Assembly (NCBI GenBank): GCA_044226535.1 | Contig: JBGAGT010000018.1 | Location: 1 to 64,000 of the forward strand | DNA length: 64,000 nucleotides | Reading direction: 5' to 3' | Source of the DNA: VBCG01 sp044226535 | GTDB taxonomy: Bacteria; Pseudomonadota; Gammaproteobacteria; Burkholderiales; Casimicrobiaceae | Shown here: positions 45,347 through 54,852 of the stretch, in pieces | How positions within the stretch are numbered: the first letter of the stretch is position 1 | Layout of the letters: each line of letters begins with the position of its first letter | The notes under the pieces: generated by a model | Seen by the model: the letters and a program-made list of their open reading frames with translations, nothing else | Told to the model about the DNA's origin: nothing | Databases searched by the model: none | Position numbers and translations under genes: made by a program

Positions 45347-48286
45347 ATGAACGTACCAGCAACGGGGAGCGCGGTCGAGCGGGCCACGCTGTCCCCCCAA
45401 CCCATTTCCGAGGACGTCCTCCGCGAGAAGTACGCCAAGGGCGACGAGCGCAGCGCCGACGACGTGCGAGGGCGTGTCGCGCGGGCGCTCGCCGAGGCGG
45501 AGAAGCCCGCGCTGCGCGAGCGCTGGGCCGAGGCCTTCCTCGCCGCGCAAAGGCGCGGGCTGATCCTCGGCGGGCGCATCAACTCCGCCGCGGGCACCGG
45601 CCTCAAGGCCACGCTGATCAACTGCTTCGTGCAGCCGGTCGGCGACAGCATTTCCAGCGACGACGAGATCGGCATCTACGCGGCGCTCAACCAGGCCGCC
45701 GAGACCATGCGGCGCGGCGGCGGCGTGGGCTACGACTTCTCGCGCATCCGCCCGCGCGGGGCGGCGGTCAAGGGCACCGAAAGCCGTGCGAGCGGGCCGC
45801 TGTCGTACATGCGCGTGTTCGACGAGTCCTGCAAGACAGTGGAATCCGCGGGTTCGCGCCGCGGCGCGCAGATGGGGATGCTGCGTTGCGACCACCCCGA
45901 CATCGAGGCCTTCGTCCACGCCAAGGACGGCGGCGCCTTCGCCAACTTCAACCTCTCGGTCTCGGTCACCGACGCCTTCATGCGCGCGGTCGAGGCGGGC
46001 GAGCCCTGGGCGCTGGTGCACCGCGCGCCGCCCGAGGCCTCGCTGCTCGCCGACGGCGCCGCGCGGCGCGACGACGGGCTCTGGGTGTACCGCAGCGTCG
46101 ACGCGCGCGAGCTGTGGCGCGCCGTCATGGCCTCGACCTACGACCACGCGGAGCCGGGCGTGGTGTTCATCGACACCGTCAATCGCGACAACAACCTCTC
46201 GTACTGCGAGGTGATCGAGGCCACCAATCCCTGCGGCGAGGAGCCCTTGCCCGCCTACGGCTGCTGCGACCTCGGCAGCATCGACCTGACGCGCTTCGTC
46301 GCGGCGCCGTTCGCGCCGCACGCGGCCTTCGACTTCGCCGCGTTCCGCGAGGTCGCCGCGGTGGCGGTGCGCATGCTCGACAACGTGCTCGAGGTCACCG
46401 CATGGCCGCTGCCCGAGCACGGTCGCGAGGCGGCCTCCAAGCGCCGCATCGGCCTCGGCTTCACCGGCCTCGGCGACGCGCTGGCGATGCTGGGGCTTCG
46501 CTACGGCAGCGACGCGGCGCGCACCACGGCGGGGTCGATCGCCCGCGAGATGCGCGACGCCGCGTACGCGGCCTCGGTCGAGCTCGCGCGCGAGAAGGGC
46601 GCCTTCCCGCTGTTCGACGCCGAGCGCTACCTCGCCGCGCCGCGCTTCGCCTCGCGGCTGCCCGAGGCGCTGAAGGCCGCGATCCGCCGCCATGGCATCC
46701 GCAACAGCCACCTCGTCGCCATCGCGCCGACGGGCACGATCTCGCTCGCTTTCGCCGACAACGCCTCCAACGGCATCGAGCCGCCGTTCAGCTGGCGCTA
46801 CCTCCGCCGCAAGCGCATGCCCGACGACTCGTTCAAGGCCTACAGCGTCGAGGACCACGCCTGCCGCGTGTACCGCGCGGTGAAGGGCATCGGTGACGAC
46901 GTCGAGCTGCTGCCGTTCGATCCCGCGCAGGTGCCCGGCGAGCTTCGCCGCGACGCGCAGGGCCGCACCGTGGCGAACCTGCCCGAGGCCTTCGTGACCG
47001 CGCTCGAGCTCTCGGCGGACGATCACATGCGCATGAGCGCCGCGGTGCAGCCCTTCGTCGATACTGCCATCAGCAAGACGGTGAACGTCCCCGCCGACTA
47101 TCCCTTCGCCGACTTCGAGCGGCTGTACCTCGACGCCTGGAAGGCGGGACTCAAGGGACTCACCACCTACCGGCCCAATGACGTGGTCGGCGCGGTGCTC
47201 GAGCCCGTCGCGGGCCGTGCCGCGCCACAGGACTTCGACGCCAGCGATCCCGATCGCCGCATCCGCCTCGAGCGCGCGCCCACGCCGCCGCTCGCGAGCC
47301 TGCGCTGGCCCGGGCGCCCCACGCTGCCCGCGGGCAATCCATGCTGGACCTACGCGGTGCGCCACCCGCTCGGCGACTTCGCGGTGTTCGTCGGCCACGT
47401 CGACACCGACGCGGGTGCCTATCCCTTCGAGGTCTGGGTGAACGGCAGCGAGCAGCCGCGGGGCCTGGGCGCCATCGCCAAGACGCTGTCGATGGACATG
47501 CGCTCCGACGACCGGCGCTGGCTCGACATGAAGCTCGCCTCGCTCGCCAAGGCGGCGGGCGACGACGCCTTCGACCTCGCCATGCCGCCCGACGGGCGGC
47601 CCGTGCGCGTGCCGAGCCTGGTGTCCGGCTTCGCGCAGCTCCTGCGCCACCGCTGCAACGAGCTGCGGCCCGTCGGCGCGGAGGACGCGCATCCGACGCC
47701 CGTGGTCGATGCGTTGATCGGCATGAAGGAGCCCAAGACCGGGCCCGACGGCACGCTGTCGTGGACCGTCGACGTGATCAACCACGCCACCGGCGACGAC
47801 TTCGTGCTGTTCGTGAAGGAGCTGGTGATGCCCGACGGGCAGCGTCGCCCTTACTCGATGTGGCTGTCGGGCGAATACCCGCGCACCTTCGACGGCCTGT
47901 GCAAGGTGCTGTCGCTCGACATGCGCGTTCTCGACGCGGCGTGGATCGGCATGAAGCTGCGCAAGCTCTGCGACTACGCGGAGACGCACGGCGCGTTCAT
48001 GGCGCGCATCCCCGGCTCGGAGAAATCGCAGCTCTGGCCCTCGACCATCGCCTACCTCGCGCGGCTCCTCATCCACCGCTACGCGATGCTCGGCATCCTC
48101 GACGAGCACGGCTACCCGATCGCACCGAGCGGCGTGCTCGACGTGCCGGCGCGCGAACGTGCGCGCGGCGACGTGCTGCCGCTGCTGCGCGGGCGCCGCT
48201 GCCCCGAGTGCGCCAACGAGGCGCTGATCCGCCGCGACGGCTGCGATTTCTGCACCGCCTGCGGGCACGTGGGCGCCTGCGGCTAG
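45347..48286 (+). CDS. nrdJ: adenosylcobalamin-dependent (class II) ribonucleotide reductase
   Basis: Makes dNTPs from ribonucleotides with a cobalamin-derived thiyl radical, independently of oxygen. 979 residues. Redox Cys C93 in LINCFVQP, radical-site C296 in NPCGEEP, and AYGCCDLGSI nearby. After the core barrel come two TSCPD-type repeats (about 665-745 and 800-880) that resemble each other, and a C-terminal zinc-binding tail CPECANEA...CDFCTACGHVGACG holding the disulfide-regenerating Cys. No class I RNR is in the window. No cobalamin riboswitch is visible in the 139-bp upstream gap. Confidence 0.93.
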   Translation: MNVPATGSAVERATLSPQPISEDVLREKYAKGDERSADDVRGRVARALAEAEKPALRERWAEAFLAAQRRGLILGGRINSAAGTGLKATLINCFVQPVGDSISSDDEIGIYAALNQAAETMRRGGGVGYDFSRIRPRGAAVKGTESRASGPLSYMRVFDESCKTVESAGSRRGAQMGMLRCDHPDIEAFVHAKDGGAFANFNLSVSVTDAFMRAVEAGEPWALVHRAPPEASLLADGAARRDDGLWVYRSVDARELWRAVMASTYDHAEPGVVFIDTVNRDNNLSYCEVIEATNPCGEEPLPAYGCCDLGSIDLTRFVAAPFAPHAAFDFAAFREVAAVAVRMLDNVLEVTAWPLPEHGREAASKRRIGLGFTGLGDALAMLGLRYGSDAARTTAGSIAREMRDAAYAASVELAREKGAFPLFDAERYLAAPRFASRLPEALKAAIRRHGIRNSHLVAIAPTGTISLAFADNASNGIEPPFSWRYLRRKRMPDDSFKAYSVEDHACRVYRAVKGIGDDVELLPFDPAQVPGELRRDAQGRTVANLPEAFVTALELSADDHMRMSAAVQPFVDTAISKTVNVPADYPFADFERLYLDAWKAGLKGLTTYRPNDVVGAVLEPVAGRAAPQDFDASDPDRRIRLERAPTPPLASLRWPGRPTLPAGNPCWTYAVRHPLGDFAVFVGHVDTDAGAYPFEVWVNGSEQPRGLGAIAKTLSMDMRSDDRRWLDMKLASLAKAAGDDAFDLAMPPDGRPVRVPSLVSGFAQLLRHRCNELRPVGAEDAHPTPVVDALIGMKEPKTGPDGTLSWTVDVINHATGDDFVLFVKELVMPDGQRRPYSMWLSGEYPRTFDGLCKVLSLDMRVLDAAWIGMKLRKLCDYAETHGAFMARIPGSEKSQLWPSTIAYLARLLIHRYAMLGILDEHGYPIAPSGVLDVPARERARGDVLPLLRGRRCPECANEALIRRDGCDFCTACGHVGACG

Positions 48287-48305
48287 CGCGCCGGCTTTCC
48301 TGCGG

Positions 48306-49010
48306 CTAGCGCCCCGGTCCTCCCGCGGCGACGCCGGGGCGCGGCGCCTCCAGCAGCTTCGCGATCTCGCGGTAACCGCGGGCGCGGGCATGGGCGAGCG
48401 GCGTCACCCCGCCGCGATCGGCGATCGAGCGATCGGCGCCCGCGGCGAGGAGGAGGCGCACCACCTCCTGGTGATCGTGCCCGCCGTCGCCCAGGACGAC
48501 GGCCTCCATCAGCGCCGTCCAGCCCAGGTTGTTGACGTGGTCGAGCGGCGCGCCCGCGACGACCAGGCGGCGCACGACCTCGGCGTGGCCGAGGTGGGCG
48601 GCGGCGATCAGCGCGGTCCCGCGATAAGGGCTGGTCGTCAGCCCCGGCGAATTGCCGAGCGCGATCGCCAGCGACATCAGCGCCGGGTCGTTGGCGACCG
48701 CGGCGATGGTGACCACGTCGTAGGCCTGGTCCTCCAGCGCGTTCATGTCGGCACCAGCGGTGGCCAGGGCGCGCAACACCTCGTCCTGCGAGGCGAAGGC
48801 CGCAACATGGGCGGGCGTGCGGCCGTGCCCGTCGCGCGCATCGAGCGGCGCGCCGGCCGCTGCGAGGCGGCGGACGGCCTCGACGTTCCCTTGCTGCGCG
48901 GCGAGGTGCAGGCCCTGGTAGCGGGCGACCTCGGCCGCCGAGGGCGGCAGCTGCGCGCGCGCCATGGACGTCGCGACGAGCAACATGCAAACGAGGGTCG
49001 TGCGCAGCAT
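48306..49010 (-). CDS. periplasmic ankyrin-repeat protein
   Basis: 234 residues. Signal peptide MLRTTLVCMLLVATSMARA, then five or six ankyrin units (QGLHLAAQQGNVEAVRRLAAAGAPLDARD, GRTPAHVAAFASQDEVLRALATAGADMNALE, RGTALIAAAHLGHAEVVRRLVVAGAPLDHVN, GWTALMEAVVLGDGGHDHQEVVRLLLAAGADRSIADR, GVTPLAHARARGYREIAKLL). A protein-binding role is expected. Its stop falls in the second copy of a 14-bp direct repeat that also ends nrdJ. Confidence 0.88.
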   Translation of the reverse strand: MLRTTLVCMLLVATSMARAQLPPSAAEVARYQGLHLAAQQGNVEAVRRLAAAGAPLDARDGHGRTPAHVAAFASQDEVLRALATAGADMNALEDQAYDVVTIAAVANDPALMSLAIALGNSPGLTTSPYRGTALIAAAHLGHAEVVRRLVVAGAPLDHVNNLGWTALMEAVVLGDGGHDHQEVVRLLLAAGADRSIADRGGVTPLAHARARGYREIAKLLEAPRPGVAAGGPGR

Positions 49011-49259
49011 CGGAGTCTCCTTCCAGCGGCGCGAAGGGTCGCCTTCGACGCGGCGCCTGGCACCTTGCGGAACGCGGGACTATACTGCGCCAGGGAGATG
49101 GCATTCCTCCTTCAACCGCCGCGGTTTCGCAATCGCCGGAGCCGCGGCTGATGATGCCTACGTCTGGCGCCCTCGCGAGGGTGCGGCGTGGGCATGCAAA
49201 TCCGCTCCGCCGCCCCGCCCGAGGTCCACCCGGACCAGGCAGTCCAACGGGAGCGCGGC

Positions 49260-49730
49260 ATGATCGACATCGACGTTCCGGGGTTTCGGCACCTTGTGCT
49301 CGAGCACCTCGTGATCGACTACAACGGCACGCTCGCGGTGGACGGCACGCTGCTGCCGCACGTCGTCGACCGCCTGCGCGAGCTCCGCGCGCGCCTCCTC
49401 GTTCACGTCGTCACCGCGGACACCTATGGCACGGTCGCGAACCAGCGCGGGCTCGCGTGCTTCGACCTGGTGGTGGTGCCCGCGTGCGAGCAGGCGAAGG
49501 CGAAGGTGGATTTCGTGCGCGGGCTCGGCGCGCAATCGGTGATGGCCATCGGCAACGGGCGAAACGATTGCCAGATGCTGAGTGCGGCCGCGCTCGGGAT
49601 CGCGACGGTGCAGCGCGAAGGCGCCGCCGTCGAGGCGCTGCTGTTCGCCGATGTGGTCGTGACGGATGTCGGGGATGCCCTTGACCTGATCCTGAAGCCC
49701 AGGCGCCTGGTGGCGACGCTGCGCGACTGA
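49260..49730 (+). CDS. HAD-superfamily small phosphatase (soluble P-type-ATPase-like)
   Basis: 156 residues. The nucleophile motif reads DYNGTLAVDG (Asp nucleophile, Asn in place of the second Asp), motif II is VVTADT and motif IV is GNGRNDCQML. The close match to the phosphorylation domain of P-type ATPases is a known feature of this subgroup. Because Asn replaces the usual second Asp of the DxD pair, general acid/base catalysis may differ. 317 bp upstream of the formate dehydrogenase operon, same strand; no functional link is shown. Confidence 0.8.
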   Translation: MIDIDVPGFRHLVLEHLVIDYNGTLAVDGTLLPHVVDRLRELRARLLVHVVTADTYGTVANQRGLACFDLVVVPACEQAKAKVDFVRGLGAQSVMAIGNGRNDCQMLSAAALGIATVQREGAAVEALLFADVVVTDVGDALDLILKPRRLVATLRD

Positions 49731-49916
49731 TGCGAGGCGGATTCGGTGTCAAACGGGCGCGTGCGCATGGAACTCTCGACTCGCCCGTGATTCGAACATC
49801 GCAGCAGCCGCTTCGGCGCTTCGGAATGTAATGAGAAGCATTCCCAAGTGAGTTCGGGAGGGCGGTACTTTGTCGAATGAAACTTGCGAGCCTGCGCCGC
49901 ACAAATCGGCAAAAAA

Positions 49917-49945
49917 TTGCCAATGACGCGCGCACGGCCTATATT
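49917..49945 (+). promoter_or_regulatory. sigma-70 promoter of the formate dehydrogenase/Sec operon
   Basis: TTGCCA (49917-49922) and TATATT (49940-49945) are spaced by exactly 17 bp, in a rather AT-rich 316-bp gene-free gap (49731-50046). It is the only good promoter I see there; the predicted leader is about 95 nt, ending in GGAGG before fdnG. No clear FNR or NarL site was found. Confidence 0.65.
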
Positions 49946-50046
49946 GGCCGAAGCTGAACAAACAGCGCCGGTCGCAAGTCGACGACCGCATTCGAATCGC
50001 GCAAGCAACGGCCGCGTGGTGCTGCGGCATTCTGGAGGATGGGTCG

Positions 50047-53000
50047 ATGGACATGAATCGCAGGCAATTCCTCGGTGCCTGCGCCGCCGGTCTTGGAAGC
50101 TCGAGCCTGGCGCTGCTGGGGTTCGCGCCCCAGCCGGTCCTGGCGGAGACGCGGGCATTCAAGCTCGCGGCGACGTCGGAGACGCGCAACACCTGCCCGT
50201 ATTGCTCGGTCGGGTGCGGCATCATCCTCCACGGCCTCGGCGACAAGGCCAAGAACGCGTTCACCGAGATCATCCACATCGAGGGCGATCCCGACCATCC
50301 GGTGAACCGCGGCACGCTCTGCCCGAAGGGCGCGGGGCTGCTCGACTTCATCCACAGCCCGCACCGCCTGAAGTACCCCGAGTACCGCGCGGCCAGGTCC
50401 AACGAATGGAAGCGCATCTCCTGGGACGAGGCCTACGATCGCATCGCCAAGCTGATGAAGGCCGATCGCGACGCGAATTTCGTCAAGACCACCGCCGACG
50501 GCAAGGTCGTCAACCGCTGGCTCTCCACCGGGATGCTCGCGGCGTCGGCCTCCAGCAACGAAGCTGGCTACATCACGCACAAGTTCGCGCGTAGCCAGGG
50601 GATGCTCGCATTCGATAACCAGGCCCGTGTCTGACACGGCCCGACGGTGGCCAGTCTGGCCCCGACGTTTGGCCGTGGAGCAATGACGAATCACTGGGTC
50701 GACATCCGCAATGCCGATGTAGTCCTGATCATGGGTGGCAACGCCGCCGAGGCGCACCCCTGCGGGTTCAAGTGGGTCACCGAGGCGAAGGCGCACAACA
50801 AGGCGCGCCTGGTCGTCGTCGACCCGCGCTTCACGCGCTCGGCCGCCATGGCCGACTATTACGCGCCGTTGCGCGCGGGCAGCGACATCGCGTTCCTGGG
50901 CGGGGTGATCAACTACCTGCTCACCAACGACAAGATCCAGCACGAGTACGTCAAGCACTACACCAACGCGACCTTCGTCGTGAACGACAAGTTCGCGTTC
51001 ACCGACGGCATCTTCAGCGGCTACGACGCCGACAAGCGCAGCTACGACAACGCGTCCTGGGCCTACGAGCTCGACAAGGACGGCTATGCCGTGGTCGACC
51101 CGAGCATGTCGAACCCGCGCTGCGTCTACCAGCTCCTGAAGGCGCATTACGCGCGTTACACGCCGGACATGGTGTCGAAGACCTGCGGGACGCCGAAGGA
51201 CGCCTTCCTCAAGGTCTGCGAGTACATCGCCTCGACGGCGGCACCCAACCGCGTGATGACGGTGATGTACGCGCTCGGCTGGACGCAGCACAGCACCGGC
51301 TCGCAGATGATCCGCACGGGCGCGATGATGCAGCTCCTGCTGGGGAACATCGGCGTGCCCGGCGGCGGCATGAACGCGCTGCGCGGGCACAGCAACATCC
51401 AGGGACTCACCGACCTCGGGCTCCTGTCCAACCTGCTGCCGGGCTACCTCACGCTGCCGTCGGAGCGCGAGCAGGATTACGAGGCCTACATCAAGGCGCG
51501 CACGCTGAAGCCCTTGCGCCCGAACCAGATGTCCTACTGGCAGAACTACCCGAAGTTCCATGTCAGCCTGATGAAGTCGTGGTTCGGCGCGGCGGCCACC
51601 AGGGAGAACAACTGGGCGTTCGACTACCTGCCCAAGCTCGACAAGGGCTACGACCTGCTGCAGGCCGTCGAGCTGATGGACCAGGGCAAGATGAACGGCT
51701 ACATCTGCCAGGGCTTCAACCCGCTGGGCTCGGCGCCGAACAAGGCCAAGCTCACGCGCGCGCTGTCGAAGCTCAAGTTCCTGGTCATCATGGATCCGCT
51801 CGAGACCGAGACCTCGGTCTTCTGGAAGAACTTCGGCGAGTTCAACGACGTCGACCCCGCCAAGATCGACACCGAGGTGATCCGCCTGCCGACCACCTGC
51901 TTCGCCGAGGAGGATGGCTCGCTGACCAACTCGGGGCGCTGGCTGCAGTGGCACTACAAGGCGGCAGAGCCGCCCGGGGAGGCCAAGTCCGACATCGAGA
52001 TCATGGCGGCGTTGTTCACGCGCATCCGCGCGATGTATGCCAAGGACGGCGGGACGTTCCCCGATCCCATCGTCAACATGTCCTGGCCGTACAAGATCCC
52101 CGGCTTCCCCTCGGCGGAGGAGCTGGCGATGGAGTACAACGGCAAGGCGCTCGTCGACCTCGTGGATCCCAAGGACCCGGCCAAGGTCGTGGTGCCGGGC
52201 AACACCCAGCTCGCCGGTTTCGGCCTGCTTCGCGACGACGGCACCACAGCCTCGGGCTGCTGGATCTACGCGGGTGCGTGGACCGCCGCCGGCAACCAGA
52301 TGGCGCGACGCGACAACGCCGACCCCTATGGCGTGGGCCAGTCGCTGGGCTGGGCCTGGGCATGGCCCGCCAACCGGCGGATCCTCTACAACCGCGCCTC
52401 GGCCGATCCTGCCGGCAAGCCCTGGGACCCCAAGCGCCGGTACATCTTCTGGACCGGCAAGGCCTGGGGCGGCGCCGACGTGCCCGACATCCGGCCCGAC
52501 GCGGCGCCGGAAGAGGGCGTCAACCCGTTCATCATGACCGCCGAGGGCGTGGCCAAGCTGTTCGTCCCCGCGGGCATGGCCGAAGGGCCGTTCCCCGAGC
52601 ACTACGAGCCTTTCGAGTCGCCGCTGCCGGCCAACCCGCTGTCGCCCGGCAACTCGAAGTCCTTCTCCAATCCCGCGGCGCGCATCTTCAAGGACGACCT
52701 CGCGGCGCTGGGCAAGCCCAAGGACTTCCCGTATGCGGCGACGAGCTATCGCCTGACCGAGCATTTCCACTACTGGACCAAGCACAGCGAGCTCAACGCC
52801 ATCACCCAGCCGCAGCAGTTCGTGGAGATCGGCGAGGACCTCGCGGCCGAGAAGGGCATCAAGGCCGGCGACAAGGTGCGCGTCAAGTCCAACCGCGGCA
52901 TGGTCGAGAGCGTCGCGGTGGTCACCAAGCGCATGCACGCGCTCGATTGCGGCGGGACCAAGGTGCATACCGTCGGCCTGCCGAACCACTGGGGCTTCAC

Positions 53001-53112
53001 CGGCGTCGCGCGCAAGGGCTACCTGACCAACACGCTCACGCCCGTCGTCGGCGACGCCAACTCGCAGACGCCCGAGTTCAAGTCGTTCATCGTGAACATC
53101 GAGAAGGCCTAG
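50047..53112 (+). CDS. fdnG: formate dehydrogenase-N alpha subunit, selenocysteine-containing
   Basis: Molybdopterin enzyme that oxidises formate at the periplasmic side of the inner membrane. Tat signal: NRRQFLGACAAG with twin Arg. Cluster Cys block NTCPYCSVGCG. An in-frame TGA at 50632-50634 is codon 196 in ARV-U-HGPTVASLAPTFGRG, exactly the place of Sec196 in E. coli FdnG, and reading continues without break to 53112 (1021 residues with Sec). MPT-binding GNAAE and the later NxTLTPVVGD blocks are intact. A SECIS hairpin follows the TGA directly. It must not be annotated as two proteins. Promoter at 49917-49945; 12 bp before fdnH. Confidence 0.96.
50635..50677 (+). promoter_or_regulatory. 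bacterial SECIS element in fdnG mRNA
   Basis: Directly after the UGA, CACGGCC (50635-50641) pairs fully with GGCCGTG (50671-50677). The apical part GGCCAGTCTGGCC (50649-50661) forms a short stem closed by a small loop containing GTC, the SelB-recognised shape of fdhF/fdnG elements. The hairpin starts at the first base after the stop codon. Confidence 0.88.
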
Positions 53113-53124
53113 CGGGGAGCGGAC

Positions 53125-54075
53125 ATGTCATCGTTGCAAACACTGGATGTCATCCGCCGCTCCGCGACGACCACGCGTCCGCCGCAGGTGCGCGACGCGA
53201 TCGACGTCGCGAAGCTGATCGACATCTCGAAGTGCATCGGCTGCAAGGCCTGCCAGGTCGCGTGCAGCGAATGGAACGACCTGCGCGACGAGGTCGGGCA
53301 CAACGTCGGCGTCTACGACAACCCGGCCGACCTCACCGCCGAGACGTGGACGGTGATGCGGTTCTCGGAAGTCGAGTTCGACGAGGGCAAGCGGCTCGAG
53401 TGGCTGATCCGCAAGGACGGCTGCATGCACTGCGCCGACCCGGGCTGCCTCAAGGCCTGCCCGTCGCCGGGGGCGATCGTGCAATACGCCAACGGCATCG
53501 TCGACTTCGTCGAGGAGCACTGCATCGGCTGCGGCTCGTGCATCACCGGCTGCCCCTTCAACATCCCGCGGCTGTCGGCCAAGGACAACAAGGTCTACAA
53601 GTGCACGCTGTGCTCGGACCGCGTGTCGGTCGGCCTCGAGCCCGCCTGCGTGAAGACCTGTCCCACCGGCGCGATCACCTTCGGCAGCAAGGAGGACATG
53701 AAGGAGCACGCCGCCGGGCGCGTCGCCGACCTGAAGGAGCGCGGCTACGCCACCGCGGGGCTGTATGACCCGCCGGGGGTGGGCGGCACGCACGTGATGT
53801 ACGTGCTGAAGCACGCCGACCAGCCCGGGCTCTACCACGGCCTGCCGGCGAACCCGACGATCAGCCCGATGGTGAGCCTGTGGAAGGGGGCGCTGAAGCC
53901 GATCGCGCTGTTCGCGATGGGCGCCACTGCGCTCGCCGGCTTCTTCCACTACATCAAGACCGGCCCGAACGACGCCGACGGCGACGCGACGCCGCCGCAC
54001 CGGCCGCCACCCGACGAATCCGGGCGCGGGCCGCGCAACCCGCCCGGCCGCAGCGGCACCACCACGGGGGTTTGA
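53125..54075 (+). CDS. fdnH: formate dehydrogenase-N iron-sulfur (beta) subunit
   Basis: 316 residues. Four ferredoxin-type cluster motifs: CIGCKACQVACSEW, CMHCADPGCLKACP, CIGCGSCITGCPF and CTLCSDRV...ACVKTCPTGA. A membrane helix near the end (ALKPIALFAMGATALAGFFHYIK) anchors it, and a Pro/Asp-rich tail follows. Transfers electrons from FdnG to the haem subunit. 12 bp after fdnG, 2 bp before fdnI. Confidence 0.95.
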   Translation: MSSLQTLDVIRRSATTTRPPQVRDAIDVAKLIDISKCIGCKACQVACSEWNDLRDEVGHNVGVYDNPADLTAETWTVMRFSEVEFDEGKRLEWLIRKDGCMHCADPGCLKACPSPGAIVQYANGIVDFVEEHCIGCGSCITGCPFNIPRLSAKDNKVYKCTLCSDRVSVGLEPACVKTCPTGAITFGSKEDMKEHAAGRVADLKERGYATAGLYDPPGVGGTHVMYVLKHADQPGLYHGLPANPTISPMVSLWKGALKPIALFAMGATALAGFFHYIKTGPNDADGDATPPHRPPPDESGRGPRNPPGRSGTTTGV

Positions 54076-54077
54076 CC

Positions 54078-54716
54078 ATGAGGCCCATCGATCCTGCCAC
54101 CGAGGTCGTCCGCTACCGCGACGGCGAGCGCATCAACCACTGGATCGTCGCGATCCTGTTCATCCTCGCGGCGCTGTCCGGCCTGTCCATGTTCCACCCG
54201 GCGATGTTCTGGCTGTCGAATTTCTTCGGCGGCGGCCCGTGGACGCGCATCCTGCACCCCTTCATCGGGCTCGCCTGGGCGATCTTCTTCCTGTTCCTCG
54301 CCGTGCGCTTCTGGGCGCAGAACCGCATGCAGCCCCGCGACCGCCAGTGGCTGCGGCAGTGGCGCGACGTCGTCGACAACCGCGAGGAGGCGCTGCCGGC
54401 GGTGGGCAAGTACAACGCCGGGCAGAAGATCCTCTTCTGGGTGCTGGTGACCTGCTTCATCGTGTTGCTGGTCACCGGGCTGATCTTCTGGCGCCCGTGG
54501 CTCGCCGCGCTGTTCCCGATCGGGCTCGTCCGCCTCGCCACGCTGCTGCACGCGGCGTTCGCGACGGTGGTCATCATCGCCATCATCGTGCACATCTACG
54601 CGGCCATCTGGGTCAAGGGCTCGATCCGCGCCATGACCCAGGGCATGGTCACCCGGCGCTGGGCGCGCCGCCATCACGAGGCGTGGTATCGTGACGTGAC
54701 CCGCGACCCGTCGTAG
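54078..54716 (+). CDS. fdnI: formate dehydrogenase-N cytochrome b556 (gamma) subunit
   Basis: 212-residue inner-membrane cytochrome b with four helices. Haem-binding His are expected in RINHWIVAILF, LHPFIGLAW, LLHAAFATVV and IVHIYAAIW. Reduces quinone on the cytoplasmic side, giving a proton-motive formate-to-quinone loop that could feed the quinol-dependent NO reductase. Confidence 0.94.
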   Translation: MRPIDPATEVVRYRDGERINHWIVAILFILAALSGLSMFHPAMFWLSNFFGGGPWTRILHPFIGLAWAIFFLFLAVRFWAQNRMQPRDRQWLRQWRDVVDNREEALPAVGKYNAGQKILFWVLVTCFIVLLVTGLIFWRPWLAALFPIGLVRLATLLHAAFATVVIIAIIVHIYAAIWVKGSIRAMTQGMVTRRWARRHHEAWYRDVTRDPS

Positions 54717-54726
54717 CGGCGATTGC

Positions 54727-54836
54727 CGTCATCCCCGCGACGGCGGGGATCAGCGTCATCCCCGCGCAGGCGGGGATCACCGTCGTCCCTGCGCGAGTGG
54801 GGATCACCGTCATCCCCGCGAAAGCGGGGACCCGCG
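54727..54836. repeat. array of four short palindromes (GTCATCCCCGCG...GCGGGGATC family)
   Basis: Four near-identical units, with core ATCCCCGCG-NNN-CGGGGATC, lie head to tail between fdnI and fdhE with almost no spacing. The centre triplets vary (ACG, CAG, AGT-like, AAA). Each could fold into a hairpin. Related copies lie at 41.1 kb and 61.7 kb. Not a CRISPR: there are no unique spacers. Confidence 0.85.
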
Positions 54837-54852
54837 TTCCGCGCTCGCCGCC

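Noticed and set aside
45008..48391. 1127-residue open frame antisense to nrdJ and the TPR gene
   Set aside because: Composition is His/Arg/Val/Ala-rich and lacks any recognised motif; it is the complement of well-conserved NrdJ coding in GC-rich DNA.
50635..53112. Broken or frameshifted formate dehydrogenase (two adjacent genes)
   Set aside because: The interrupting codon is TGA at the exact Sec196 position, followed by a SECIS hairpin and Sec machinery in the same operon; the rest is intact.
54727..54836. CRISPR array
   Set aside because: Units are palindromic, about 25 bp, head to tail with no unique spacers, and there are no cas genes.
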